From Kibdelosporangium aridum (GTDB taxonomy: Bacteria; Actinomycetota; Actinomycetes; Mycobacteriales; Pseudonocardiaceae), in assembly GCF_900176515.1 (NCBI RefSeq), contig NZ_FWXV01000010.1:434001-498000 (forward strand): DNA of 64,000 bases. The letters are read 5' to 3'. A model generated the notes under the pieces. That model did not search any database. It saw only the letters and a list, made by a program, of their open reading frames with translations, and was not told where the DNA came from. Shown here piece after piece: positions 16,852 to 26,277 of the stretch (the first letter of the stretch is position 1; the number at the start of each line of letters is the position of its first letter). Both the position numbers and the translations under genes were made by a program.

Positions 16852-19299
16852 GTGTACGACCGACCCCCGGCGCCGGCGCAGCCGCACCGTCGCCTCCAGT
16901 CGCTCGGGACCCGGTTGCGGTTGTCAACCCTCACGCTCGTCGCGCTCCTGGGTGTGACGGTTCTCCTGGGCGTGATCCAGATCGGTCTTCCCAGCCTCAA
17001 GCTGAAGATCATCGGGGACGGCGTGCAAGAGGTCTCCGTGCCCGCGGTGCCCGCACTGGCTGAGCTGCAGGCCGAGCGGCAGCATGCGCTGGCCTACCTG
17101 GCCGCACCGGGCGCCGACGCCGCCGCCCTCCGGCAGCAGGAAACCCGTACCTCCCAAGGGCTCGAGAAGATGCAGAAGGCGTCCGAGGCGCTGTCCGGGG
17201 CTCCGCCGGAGATCACCGACCGGCTGACCGCGTTCACCAAGCTGCTCGACCGGCTGCCGGAGCAACGCGGCCTGATCGAGTCGAGGTCCGCGAGCCCGGC
17301 GGAGGTCTTCTCGTACTACAACGAGGTCCTCGACGCCGCCACGCGCCTGTTCGACGCCCAGGCCCGCTTCGTGCCCGACGTGGAGATCACGCAGTCCGCG
17401 ATCGCCGCGGTGGGACTGTTCCGGGTCTCTGACAACATGTCCCGCGCCGGTTCGCTGGCCGTCGGTGCTCTCGCCAACCAGACCTTCGCGGCCGGCGAGT
17501 ACCAGCGGTTCCAGCACCTCGTCGGTGCCTACCACAACGAGCTCGACACGACCGCGCAGTACCTCGAGCCCGGGGTCCGTGACCGGTACACCGACGTCGT
17601 CGAGGGATCGGCGTACCAACGGCTGAGCGGCATCGAGGACGCACTGATCGCACGGGGACCCGATCCGCACCGGAGCGGCGACAGAGAGATCACGGTGTCG
17701 TTCCCGGTCAGTGCGCGCGAATGGACGGACCTGACGTCCACGGTGTCCCGGCAGCTGGTCGATCTCACGGTCATGCAGGCCACCACCATCGCCGGGGCGG
17801 CGGCCGACACCGGCTCCGAGGTGTTCTGGACGACGGCGCTGCTGCTGGGTGCCCTCGCGGCGGCGGCGGTGGCCGCGGCGATCGTCGGTGTGCGGCTGGC
17901 GCGGCGGGTGTCGCGCCGGCTGGGGAGCCTGGCCCAGGGCGTGCACCGGGTGGCCACCGACGACGTGCCGGAGCTGGTCCGCGTGCTTCAGGAGGACGAC
18001 GACGTCGACGTCCGGGACGACGTCGTGCTCCTCGACGAAGGGCCGGACGAGATCGGCGGTGTCGCGGCCCGCTTCCGCGACGCCGTCGTCGCCGACCTCG
18101 AGGCGCGCCGACGGGAGATCCTTCTGCGGAAGGGCACGACGCGGGTGCTCAAGGAGCTCGCGCACCGCATCCAGCTCCCGGTGGCACGGCTGTTGTCGAC
18201 CGTCCTCGCGGCACAGGAAAAGGAACAAAACCCGGCCGTCCTCCGGCTCCTCTACGGGATCGACCACGAGGTGGTGCGGGCCCGGCGCATCGCCGACCAC
18301 ATGATCGTGCTCGCCGGGGACCAACCGCGGCGCCAGCGGCGCAACCCTGTGCCGCTGTTCCACATCGTCCAGGGCGCGGCCACGGAGACCTCGCCGCCGG
18401 AGGGCCCGGACCCGGCCGGGCAGCTGCAGCGGTTCTCGTTGCAGAACATCCCGGAGGTGTCAGTCAAACCGCTGCTCGCGCACCAGGTCGCGCACGTGCT
18501 GTCCGAGCTCATGGACAACGCCGTGCGGTATTCCCCGCCAGGAAGCCAGATCCGGGTACTCGGTGAGCTGACCGCGCACGGCGTCGCGATCGAGATCGCG
18601 GACGCGGGGATGGGCCTGTCCCGGCAGGCGCTGGAGTCGGTCAACGAGCTGATGCGCAACCCACCCGAGTTCGATGTGATGGTCCGCGAGGACGCCATCG
18701 GTCATCTGGGCTTCTTCGTGGTGGCGCACCTGTCCCGCGCGCTTGGCATGATCGTGGCCTTCCAGACCTCGGCCTTCCAGGGCCTGTCGGCGGTCGTGAC
18801 CCTGCCCTCGGAGTTGCTGGCCTCGTTTCCGCAGGAGGAGGTCATGGTCCATGGCGAGGACCGGGCAGCACCCGCCGAATCGACGTGGTTCGGCACGGCG
18901 ACGGAGACGACCGCCGAACACGACCTGGCGCTGGTCGCGTCCTCGGCCGGGCCCGGCAGGGCCGAGGTGCCGAACCCGATAGGGTCCGCGCACGATGTGG
19001 GACCCCGGCACGCTCGCCCGCCGATGACCGCGGACCCCGTGGTATCCGCACCGAACGGTGCGCCCCCACCGTTACCCAGGCGCCGTCGGGGCGCCTCGCT
19101 GCAATCCTCCGCTTCCCCGGGCATGGTGCACGCCGCCGCCAGCCTCCCGCCGGACGAGATCGACGTCGCGAACACCCGGTCCCAGCTGAGCCAGCTGCAG
19201 CGTGGGACGGAACGAGGCCGTCAGGCCGCCGCCGCGGAGCCCGGACCACCTCAGTCGCCGGCCTGGCCGCGCGAAGACGAAGAAAGCCGACAGCGATGA
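16852..19299 (+). CDS. conservon sensor histidine-kinase-like protein (CvnA type)
   Basis: 815 residues. The first membrane helix (LVALLGVTVLLGVIQIGL, about residues 30-48) is followed by a helical extracellular NIT-type sensor region, a second helix near 325-350 (TALLLGALAAAAVAAAIVGV) and a HAMP-like linker. The histidine-kinase-type ATPase domain lies at about 480-650, with N box ELMDNAVRYSPPGSQI and G box IEIADAGMGLS. Residues 680-815 are a low-complexity Pro/Ala tail. The His-box region (LKELAHRIQLPVARLLSTV) is not canonical. Its ATG-TGA overlap with the roadblock gene shows the cvnABCD operon order. Conservon proteins form a membrane complex resembling eukaryotic G-protein signalling. 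Confidence 0.9.
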   Translation: MYDRPPAPAQPHRRLQSLGTRLRLSTLTLVALLGVTVLLGVIQIGLPSLKLKIIGDGVQEVSVPAVPALAELQAERQHALAYLAAPGADAAALRQQETRTSQGLEKMQKASEALSGAPPEITDRLTAFTKLLDRLPEQRGLIESRSASPAEVFSYYNEVLDAATRLFDAQARFVPDVEITQSAIAAVGLFRVSDNMSRAGSLAVGALANQTFAAGEYQRFQHLVGAYHNELDTTAQYLEPGVRDRYTDVVEGSAYQRLSGIEDALIARGPDPHRSGDREITVSFPVSAREWTDLTSTVSRQLVDLTVMQATTIAGAAADTGSEVFWTTALLLGALAAAAVAAAIVGVRLARRVSRRLGSLAQGVHRVATDDVPELVRVLQEDDDVDVRDDVVLLDEGPDEIGGVAARFRDAVVADLEARRREILLRKGTTRVLKELAHRIQLPVARLLSTVLAAQEKEQNPAVLRLLYGIDHEVVRARRIADHMIVLAGDQPRRQRRNPVPLFHIVQGAATETSPPEGPDPAGQLQRFSLQNIPEVSVKPLLAHQVAHVLSELMDNAVRYSPPGSQIRVLGELTAHGVAIEIADAGMGLSRQALESVNELMRNPPEFDVMVREDAIGHLGFFVVAHLSRALGMIVAFQTSAFQGLSAVVTLPSELLASFPQEEVMVHGEDRAAPAESTWFGTATETTAEHDLALVASSAGPGRAEVPNPIGSAHDVGPRHARPPMTADPVVSAPNGAPPPLPRRRRGASLQSSASPGMVHAAASLPPDEIDVANTRSQLSQLQRGTERGRQAAAAEPGPPQSPAWPREDEESRQR

Positions 19300-19733
19300 C
19301 CGAACGTGTCCAGTACCTGCTCCAGAACCTCCTCACCGCGGACGGTGTCCCCGGCCTGCAGATGGTGATGGCCGTGACCGTGGACGGCATGCTGAGAGCC
19401 CACGCGTACCGGGACCAGGACACCGCCAACCGCGCCGCCGCCGAACGACTGGCGGCGGGCACCGCCTCACTCGTGGCACTCGCTGGCTCCGTCCTCGCTG
19501 AGCAGGGCGACGTGTTGCGACAGCTCCCGATCGAGGGTCGCCAATCCTGGTACGTCGTCATCGCCGCCGGGCCCCACGCCTACCTCGCGGCACGTGCCGA
19601 CCACGACGCCGTCCTGGACGACGTGTTCTACGCGCTGCACAGAATCGTCGGCTCGGTGGGACAGGAACTGACCGCCACGTTGCGTGACGCGGACGCCCCG
19701 GCGTGGGTGCCGACTGGTTCCCCCGAGCGCTGA
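19296..19733 (+). CDS. roadblock/LC7-domain protein (CvnB type)
   Basis: 145 residues with a single roadblock/LC7 domain: QYLLQNLLTADGVPGLQMVM, then AAERLAAGTASLVALAGSVL and SWYVVIAAGPHAYLAARAD. In conservons this subunit is thought to regulate the GTPase nucleotide cycle. Its ATG overlaps the stop of the kinase gene (ATGA). The next gene begins 2 bp after its stop, so translation is coupled across the operon. Confidence 0.93.
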   Translation: MTERVQYLLQNLLTADGVPGLQMVMAVTVDGMLRAHAYRDQDTANRAAAERLAAGTASLVALAGSVLAEQGDVLRQLPIEGRQSWYVVIAAGPHAYLAARADHDAVLDDVFYALHRIVGSVGQELTATLRDADAPAWVPTGSPER

Positions 19734-19735
19734 TC

Positions 19736-20125
19736 ATGGCCCGGCACGGCGATGACGACGAGCCGTTCGTGCGGCCCTTCGGGCTCACGGGCGGCCGTAC
19801 CGTACCCAGCCGCTCCGATCTGGACCTGACGACGCAGGTAAAGGTGGCAGCTGGCGCCGACCAGCAGGCACGGGCAGGGCACCGGCACCTGCTGGCGATG
19901 TCGCCGGAGATGCAGACGATCATGGACCTGGCGCCGCGGCCCATCGCCATCGCCGAGCTCGCCGCGCGCATGGCGCTGCCGCTGACCACCGTCCAGATCC
20001 TCGTCAGCGACCTCGTCGACGACGGCCGCCTCACGATCAGCCTTGGCCTCCAAGCCGCCGACACCCACGGCCAGACGCGACTCGACTTCCTCCAACGCGT
20101 CAGGGACGGACTAATCAATGCATGA
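19736..20125 (+). CDS. DUF742 protein (CvnC type)
   Basis: 129 residues from the ATG at 19736. It has the DUF742 layout: FVRPFGLTGGRTVPSRSDLD, a linker, then a winged-helix-like C-terminus (PIAIAELAARMALPLTTVQI, LVSDLVDDGRLTI). It is the third conservon component, of unknown biochemical role. It overlaps the GTPase gene by 8 bp. Confidence 0.92.
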   Translation: MARHGDDDEPFVRPFGLTGGRTVPSRSDLDLTTQVKVAAGADQQARAGHRHLLAMSPEMQTIMDLAPRPIAIAELAARMALPLTTVQILVSDLVDDGRLTISLGLQAADTHGQTRLDFLQRVRDGLINA

Positions 20126-20693
20126 CCACAACGGATTCCCGCGCACCGCGAAAATCGTGGTGGCAGGCGGTTTCGGCGTCGGCAAGACCACCATGGTCAG
20201 CGCGATCAGCGAGATCGAGCCGCTCACGACGGAAGCGCCGCTGACGCAAACCAGCGCCACCGTCGACGACCTCACCGGCGTAAACGGCAAGACCACCACC
20301 ACGGTCGCGCTCGACTTCGGCAGGCTGACGCTCGACGACTCCCTCACCCTCTACCTGTTCGGCACGCCCGGCCAGCACCGGTTCTGGAACTCGTGGAACC
20401 ACATCGTCATCGGTGCCGTCGGCGCCATCGTGCTCATCGACACCAGGCGGCCGACGGACTGCTTCGCGGCTATCGACTTCTTCGAGAGCCGGTCGGTCCC
20501 GTTCGTCGTCGCCATCAACGACTTCGACGGTCTCTCGCTCTACGACACAGAGGCCGTCCGCGACGCACTCGACGTCGACCCGGAGACCCCGATCATCCGG
20601 TGCGACGCACGCAGCAAGGCAGCGTGCAGGCACGCGCTGTTGACGCTGGTTGACCACGCCATCCAGACGGAGCGCGCGTATCTCGGCGGGTAG
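20118..20693 (+). CDS. conservon small GTPase (CvnD type)
   Basis: 191 residues. The P-loop is VVAGGFGVGKTTMVSAIS and the G3-type motif is FGTPGQHRFWN. The usual NKxD appears as AINDFDG, as in other conservon GTPases where this motif deviates. The protein completes the cvnABCD set and is expected to bind GTP at the membrane complex. The four genes are compact and overlapping, so they form one operon. Confidence 0.93.
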   Translation: MHDHNGFPRTAKIVVAGGFGVGKTTMVSAISEIEPLTTEAPLTQTSATVDDLTGVNGKTTTTVALDFGRLTLDDSLTLYLFGTPGQHRFWNSWNHIVIGAVGAIVLIDTRRPTDCFAAIDFFESRSVPFVVAINDFDGLSLYDTEAVRDALDVDPETPIIRCDARSKAACRHALLTLVDHAIQTERAYLGG

Positions 20694-20895
20694 CCGCATC
20701 ACATTCCGTTGCCGCAGGCCAGAACATCACCACCGGGCTGGGCGCTTGTCCACACCTGTTCGCGCGTGGGACCGTGCCCGGTCGTGAGAGGGATCACTCG
20801 TCTCTCACCCGGACGCCTACCGCTACGGTGTTTCCCCGCGCGCGGACACGCGTGCGTTTGCCCGATGACCATGGGACGTCGAGGAGTGCTGCGGG

Positions 20896-23361
20896 ATGCC
20901 CAGAGACCTCTCGGGGGCTCTGCCGGCCGAGCCGGACCTGTTGATCGGCCGGGACGAACTGGCGTTCCGTATCAGAGACCACCTGCGGGGTGGTGCGCGC
21001 GTGGTCACCCTGACCGGCACGGCCGGAGTCGGCAAGACCACGCTGGCGCTGCACACAGCGTGGTGGATGCGGCACAACCATCCGGACTTGGTCGTCCGGT
21101 GGGTGCGGATGACGTCCCTGTCCCCTGACACCGGGCCCGACCAGGTCGATCGTGCCGTCCAGGACGCCCTCGACTCGCCCGACTACGGCGACCGCCCGCC
21201 GTGGGAGGCGATCACCGACTACCTGCGGACCCCGGACCGCACGACGCTGCTGGTGCTGGACAACTGCGAACACATCGTGCTCCAGGCCAGCGAGTTCGTC
21301 GCCAGCCTGCTGGCCGCGGTCCCCAAACAGGTCACCGTCCTCGCGACGTCCCGGGAACCGCTGGGCTGCGTCGGCGAGCACGTCGAGTACGTGCCGCCGT
21401 TGCCTTTCCCCCGCGAACAGGACTCGCTGGACGGTCGGTGGCCTGCGCTGGAGATGTTCGCGGCACGCGCCGACGCACTCGGCCACCCGTTGTCCGCGGC
21501 TGAGCGGGTGATCGCGGCCGAGCTGGTGCGCAGCGTGGACGGCCTGCCGTTGGCGATCGCCATTGACGCGGCGCGGTTGCGGTACGAGTCGCTCGCGGAG
21601 ATCCGGGCCAGCCGCGTGATCGACTCCCGTCAGCCCGTGCGGCGCCGCTACCCGGGACTGGACGACGTGGGAGGGCGGGCGAACAGGTTCCTCGTCCCGG
21701 ACGGCCTCCGGCAGTCCTACACCGGCTCGTACCGGCGGCTCGACCAGGTCGAGCGGCGGGTGATGGACCGGCTCGGCGTGTTCTCCGGCGGCTTCGACCT
21801 GCCGACAGCGGGCCAGGTGTGCAGCGACGAGGAACTGGACCCGGACCAGGTGATCCAGGCCGTGAAGGCACTCGTCGACCGGTCACTGGTCATGGCCGAC
21901 ACCCGCGGCGGTGTCCACCGCTACCGCCTGCTGCAGCCGGTGCGGATGTTCGCGCTGGAGAAGATCGAGGACAGCTCGGCGGAACGCGCGCTGCGCCGCA
22001 GGCACCTCCAGCACTTCGTGGGGATGGCGGCACGGTACGGGACCATCTGGTTCAGTCCCGAGGAGACCACCATCCTCGAGGACGCACGCTGGCAGCTGGG
22101 CAACTTCGAGGCCGCCATGCTGTACGGGCACACCGAACCGGACCTGGCCGCCGACGCGCTTGCCATCGCCATCCACATCTCCCGGCTGCGCGGGTGGTTC
22201 TACTGGGGCAAGCTCGGCGAGGGCAAGGAATGGCTGCTGAAGGGCCTGGCGGCCACCGCCCACCTCGGCGCGGCACACCCGATGCGGATCGTGGCGACAG
22301 CGATGGCCTCGTGGATCGCCCTGTGCCAGGGACGGGTCGACGAGGCCCAGCGCCTGCGCGATCTGTACCTCGAGGCACAACGCCGGATGGACGAGCACGG
22401 TCCCGACGGCGGCGAGGACAACCCGTTCACCGCCGCGGTGAACCCCGCAGTGCTGTTCGTCGACGGCGCCCACCGAATGCTTGTCCCGCGCCAGGACGGC
22501 AGCTACGACATGGGGTGCATCGACATCCTCATGCGGGCGGCGAAAGACTCGACCGCTATCGGCGACCAGGGCGGCTGGGCGATGTGCACGCTGTTCGCGG
22601 GCTTGGCAGCCGCGTTCCACCTCACCGACGAGCCCGGCAGGGTGGTCACGTTGACCAGGGAGTACCTCACGGCATGCGAGGAGGCCGGCGGTCACTGGGC
22701 CATCACCTGGGCACGGATCGCGCACGCGATGTCGTTGGCGTGGCACGCCGACCCCAGGCAGGCCGAGGCGCTGGTCCAGGACACGGTCCTCGATCAGCGC
22801 GATGTCGATGACTCGTGGGGCATCACGTGGCTGGCCTACATACGTTTCTGGGTCGGCGCAGGCCTGTTGCAGCGACACCGCGGTGAGCAGTCCGACAGTG
22901 CTCGCGGGTCCCAGCCGTTGAAGCTCACGGCGGTCGAACTGGGCCGGGCCTGGGGTGCCGCGGAGTCACTGCGCACCCGGGTGAACGTCCGGCTGGAAGG
23001 CCTCGGACCGTTCCTGCGAGCCCAGCAGCGCGCCGAGGCGATCGTCCGCGCGATCGCGGGCCCGGAGATCGAGAGCGCGGTCGCGGCGGGCCGGGAACTG
23101 GACCACCGCCAGGCGATAATGCTGGGAATCCCCCAGGAACCCGAAGGCTTCGCCGTCCGCTGGCAGGGCCTGCCGCCGGAACTCAAACGGGTCGCCACCC
23201 TGGCCGCCCAGAAACGGACCAACAAGGAAATCGGCACCAAGGTGCACCTGTCCCCGCGCACCATCGAGGACAAGATGGCCGCCACGTTGCGCCTCCTCGG
23301 CCTGCGCAACAGAAAAGAACTGGTCGACCTGCGCGTGACGATCGAGAACATGACCGGCTAA
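20896..23361 (+). CDS. LuxR-family regulator with NB-ARC-type ATPase (LAL type)
   Basis: 821 residues. LIGRDELAFRIRDHL leads into a P-loop (TLTGTAGVGKTTLALHTAWW), with Walker B-like LLVLDNCEHIV and the downstream VTVLATSREPLG and SVDGLPLAIAID motifs of STAND ATPases. A TPR-like helical region follows. The C-terminal helix-turn-helix is seen in LPPELKRVATLAAQKRTNKE and HLSPRTIEDKMAATLRLLG. A GAGGAG ribosome site lies 10 nt upstream of the ATG. It is 200 bp from the conservon on the same strand and may control it or the monooxygenase. Confidence 0.88.
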   Translation: MPRDLSGALPAEPDLLIGRDELAFRIRDHLRGGARVVTLTGTAGVGKTTLALHTAWWMRHNHPDLVVRWVRMTSLSPDTGPDQVDRAVQDALDSPDYGDRPPWEAITDYLRTPDRTTLLVLDNCEHIVLQASEFVASLLAAVPKQVTVLATSREPLGCVGEHVEYVPPLPFPREQDSLDGRWPALEMFAARADALGHPLSAAERVIAAELVRSVDGLPLAIAIDAARLRYESLAEIRASRVIDSRQPVRRRYPGLDDVGGRANRFLVPDGLRQSYTGSYRRLDQVERRVMDRLGVFSGGFDLPTAGQVCSDEELDPDQVIQAVKALVDRSLVMADTRGGVHRYRLLQPVRMFALEKIEDSSAERALRRRHLQHFVGMAARYGTIWFSPEETTILEDARWQLGNFEAAMLYGHTEPDLAADALAIAIHISRLRGWFYWGKLGEGKEWLLKGLAATAHLGAAHPMRIVATAMASWIALCQGRVDEAQRLRDLYLEAQRRMDEHGPDGGEDNPFTAAVNPAVLFVDGAHRMLVPRQDGSYDMGCIDILMRAAKDSTAIGDQGGWAMCTLFAGLAAAFHLTDEPGRVVTLTREYLTACEEAGGHWAITWARIAHAMSLAWHADPRQAEALVQDTVLDQRDVDDSWGITWLAYIRFWVGAGLLQRHRGEQSDSARGSQPLKLTAVELGRAWGAAESLRTRVNVRLEGLGPFLRAQQRAEAIVRAIAGPEIESAVAAGRELDHRQAIMLGIPQEPEGFAVRWQGLPPELKRVATLAAQKRTNKEIGTKVHLSPRTIEDKMAATLRLLGLRNRKELVDLRVTIENMTG

Positions 23362-23386
23362 GAGGCTCCGACAATTGATCATGTGA

Positions 23387-23443
23387 GCTGACCTGCTCGA
23401 CGAGCCCACCAACAACCTCAACCAGGCCACCGTCGGCCACTGA
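23387..23443 (+). pseudogene. tiny remnant of an ABC-F ATPase
   Basis: The phase reads ADLLDEPTNNLNQATVGH and then a stop. DLLDEPTNNL is the Walker B/D-loop signature of ABC-F ATPases, the family of ribosome-protection antibiotic-resistance proteins. Nothing else of the gene is left. Confidence 0.4.
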
Positions 23444-23658
23444 CAACAACTCAACGGCAAAGGTCGACACGAAATCAGGGGGAGATTGTCCTCCCGAATT
23501 CCTCCATACCAGTGCACCGCCACAAGTCCACAGCACAAGAACCCAGAAGTCACTGCTAAGGGGACCTGAGCTAAGGATCAAGCCGGTCGACACGAAGCAC
23601 GCTAGTAAAAGCGAAAGGCGCCCAGCGCTGGTTCGTAAGGAGCACGCACCGTGGGGGT

Positions 23659-23677
23659 CTGGGGGCTCGGCCCCCAG
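23659..23677 (-). terminator. GC hairpin downstream of the second tRNA-like sequence
   Basis: CTGGGGGC-TCG-GCCCCCAG is a perfect 8-bp stem with a 3-nt loop, in the same relative place as the hairpin at 14498-14510. Confidence 0.55.
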
Positions 23678-23739
23678 AAATAATTCGAGGCGACCCGGTT
23701 CGCGCTTTCCGCGAACACAGACCGCCTGAGTCGAGTCGA

Positions 23740-23817
23740 GTAGAGCTGAGGGGATTCGAACCCCTGACCCCACACTGTCAGTCCGATTAGGACAGTGCTC
23801 CCGACCTGGGACTCTAC
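23740..23817 (-). other. tRNA-like sequence, copy 2
   Basis: A 78-bp minus-strand sequence. GTAGAGT and GCTCTAC give a 7-bp acceptor-like stem (one G-U). GGGGTTCGAATCCCC is a perfect T arm. CTGTC...GACAG closes an 11-nt loop holding CTAATCGGACT. As in copy 1, two extra bases lie between the T stem and the acceptor, and the anticodon loop is 4 nt too long. It is better preserved than copy 1. It may be a divergent tRNA, a decayed tRNA or an integration-site relic. Confidence 0.5.
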
Positions 23818-24379
23818 ACTACACACGTCAAGCCGTTGCAATCAAAGCAGTATGATGCCACCGAGTGCAGTACAGCACAGTTGGACGCGCGCCCGTGCTC
23901 CTGTTTTGCTCCTGTTTTGCTCCTGTTCCACCAGTGTGAAACCCGATTGAGCACATTTCAGTCCTCTGTAGAGAGTGGCGCACACCAACCATCAAATATG
24001 CACTCCCAGGAGTGCATCGCCTGCAACCTCTTCCCAACAGCACCAGTCTCGGTCACCCAGGCCAGCTTGACTTGCACTAGACCGTCCCCAGCACTGCGCA
24101 CAGCCTTGGCCGCCGTGGCCATCCGGCCGGCAGAACGAGATGTGGACAGTCGAAGATGACAAATGCGTCGGCCACTGTGGAGTCCCGTCCCTGCTGCTTC
24201 TAGCCTCGGGCAGCACGGCCTTGCCCCGCCGCTCGTCCTCGTCCACCAGATTCCGCAGGTCTCTCAATGATCCAAGCCGGTGACCTCGCGGATCTCCGCG
24301 GCGCGGGGCACGTGCCGTTCCCTCCCCCAGCCCCGGAAAAGTCTGAGCCACGCCCCAGACACCGAACCCAGGCCAACTC

Positions 24380-25229
24380 GGTGGCGGCTGTACAAACCCG
24401 CAGTGTCGTCGACGTCGCGATGGTGCAAACCCTGGCGCGCAAGGACGACATCACGTCCCTCACCAACGGCTACGGTCTGGCTGTCGCCGACGAATGCCAT
24501 CACATTCCCGCAGCGGCATTCGAACACGCCGTCACGTAAGTCACAGCACGCCGATAGCTCGGCCTGATCGCCACCCTACCGACGCGACAAACTCGACGAC
24601 CTCATCTCACTCCAAATCGGCCCAATCCGGCGCACCATCAAGAGTTCTACACAAGACACTCACGACGACCAAGCACCACAGCTCGACCTCGATCACCCAG
24701 AAGCGATACCAAGACCAGCGCCCGTGCTACACGTGCACGACACCGAATACCGCTGATGGCCGCCACCTACCGTGGCCTCGTCGCCAACGACACCCGTGTC
24801 CACCAATTGATCACCGATGTGACCGCTGCGCTACAACGAGGAAGGCATTGCCTCGTACTCACCCAGCGCGGCCCCACGTCGAGCGCTTCACCGACGAGCT
24901 TCGCCAGTACGGGTCGATCCTATTTGTTCTCCGCGGCGGCATGCCCGCGAAGGCCAGACGCGACGCCCTATCCCAGCTGAGACCGTCAACAGACGGACCA
25001 CTCTACTGGTCGTGGCCACCGAGCCTTTCATCGGCGAAGGATTCGATTGTCCGACCTGGACACGCTCTCCTTCGCCGTCCCAATCACCTTCAAAGGGCGC
25101 CTCGTGCAATACATCGAACGAATCCTCCACCCCTATCCAGAAAGGACCACCGCCGACTACCGCGACATTAACCGGCGTACTCGCTTCCCCTCTTCCAAGC
25201 GCGCTTCAGGCCCTCTGCCGGCCGGATGA
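24380..25229 (+). pseudogene. broken DEAD/DEAH-type helicase (phage-conflict helicase-like)
   Basis: Read across several frames this is one decayed helicase. First come SVVDVAMVQTLARKDDI and GLAVADECHHIPAAAFEHAV (motif II DECH), then after a stop LGLIATLPTRRDKLDDLISL (motif III region). Next are VANDTRVHQLITDVTAALQR and GRHCLVLTQ, then in another phase HVERFTDELRQYG and LRGGMPAKARRDALSQL, then FIGEGFDC, and finally LDTLSFAVPITFKGRLVQYI, ERILHPYPERTTADY (motif VI). At least three frameshifts and one stop separate them. The intact family includes helicases of TOTE-type conflict systems, from memory. Confidence 0.72.
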
Positions 25230-26277
25230 CGCCAGTCGCTGCTCGCCGTACTGGCGAATGGCCTCCAGCATCCAGTACCGCGCCACGGTAGCGTTCTTGG
25301 TCCGGATGAGGACGGATTTGTCCACTAGCCCGGCCACCAGCTCTAGTACGTCCTTACGCGCGATACCGGCGCCGGTACAGACTTCTTCCGCGGCCTGCAG
25401 ATCGAACCGCCCGTGAACACCGACGCCCGCAGCCACAACGTCCGCTCCTGCTCGCAGCACAGGTCGAAGCTCCAGGTGATCGCGGCCTGCAGCGACTGCA
25501 CGCGCGGTACCGCGGTCCGGCTTGCCTCCGCCAGGAGTTCGAAGTCGTGGTTCTCGAGCCGGGTCAGAATCTGCTCCAGGGACAATGCCCGCACCCGGGC
25601 TGCAGCCAGCTCGATCGCCAGCGGTATCCCCTCCAGCCGCCGGCACACGCGAGCGACCGTCGCGCGATTACGCGCATCGACCGTGTAGCCGGGCCGGGCG
25701 AGCGCCGCCCGCTCGGCGAACAGCCGCACCGCCTCATTCCGTGCCAGTGCGCGGGCCGTCGCGCCTCGGGGGCGGGCACCGGCAACGGCGGCACCTCGAG
25801 CAGATGCTCCCCGCCGGACCGCAACGCCTGCCGGCTGGTGACCAGGATCCGCAGTCGAGGCGCCGCGGCCAGCAGGTCGTTCACCACCATGGCGCACGCG
25901 TCCACCAGTTGCTCACAGTTGTCCAGCACCAGCAGCAGTTCCTTGTCTGCCAGGAACTCCGCCAGCACTACCATCGGAGGCCGACCGGAGCGATCCCGGA
26001 CGCCCAACGCGTCAGCGACCGTCTGGACCAGGAACTTGTCGTCCTCCAGCGCGGCCAGCTCGACCAGCCATACCCCGGCAGGGAAGGCATCCGTCAGGTG
26101 GGTGGCCACCCATACGGCGAGCCTGGTCTTGCCCATCCCGGGCCCGCCGGTCAGGGGCACCAGTCGATGCCGCAGCAGCCGCTTCGCCACGGCAACCTCC
26201 TGCCGGCGACCGACAAAACTTGTCGTGTCGCACGGCAGGTTGCTGCCCGGTCGGCGTGATCCGGTGCGTGCCGTCAT
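25206..26277 (-). pseudogene. frameshifted, truncated LAL-type ATPase lacking HTH
   Basis: The ATG at 26277 overlaps the stop of the upstream LAL gene (ATGA). The first frame gives SFVGRRQEVAVAKRLL, a P-loop (LTGGPGMGKTRLAV) and LLLVLDNCEQLVDACAMV. Near 25740-25765 the phase shifts to NEAVRLFAERAALARPGY and RLEGIPLAIELAAARVRAL. Near 25405-25418 it shifts again to FDLQAAEEVCTGAGIARKDV and LELVAGLVDKSVLIR, ending at 25206. Only the ATPase part survives; the TPR region and HTH are missing, and the end abuts the helicase remnant. Two sequencing errors are an alternative for the frameshifts, but not for the truncation. Confidence 0.75.

Noticed and set aside
16924..18363. 479-codon minus-strand open frame
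   Set aside because: Antisense of the conservon kinase; typical high-GC shadow.
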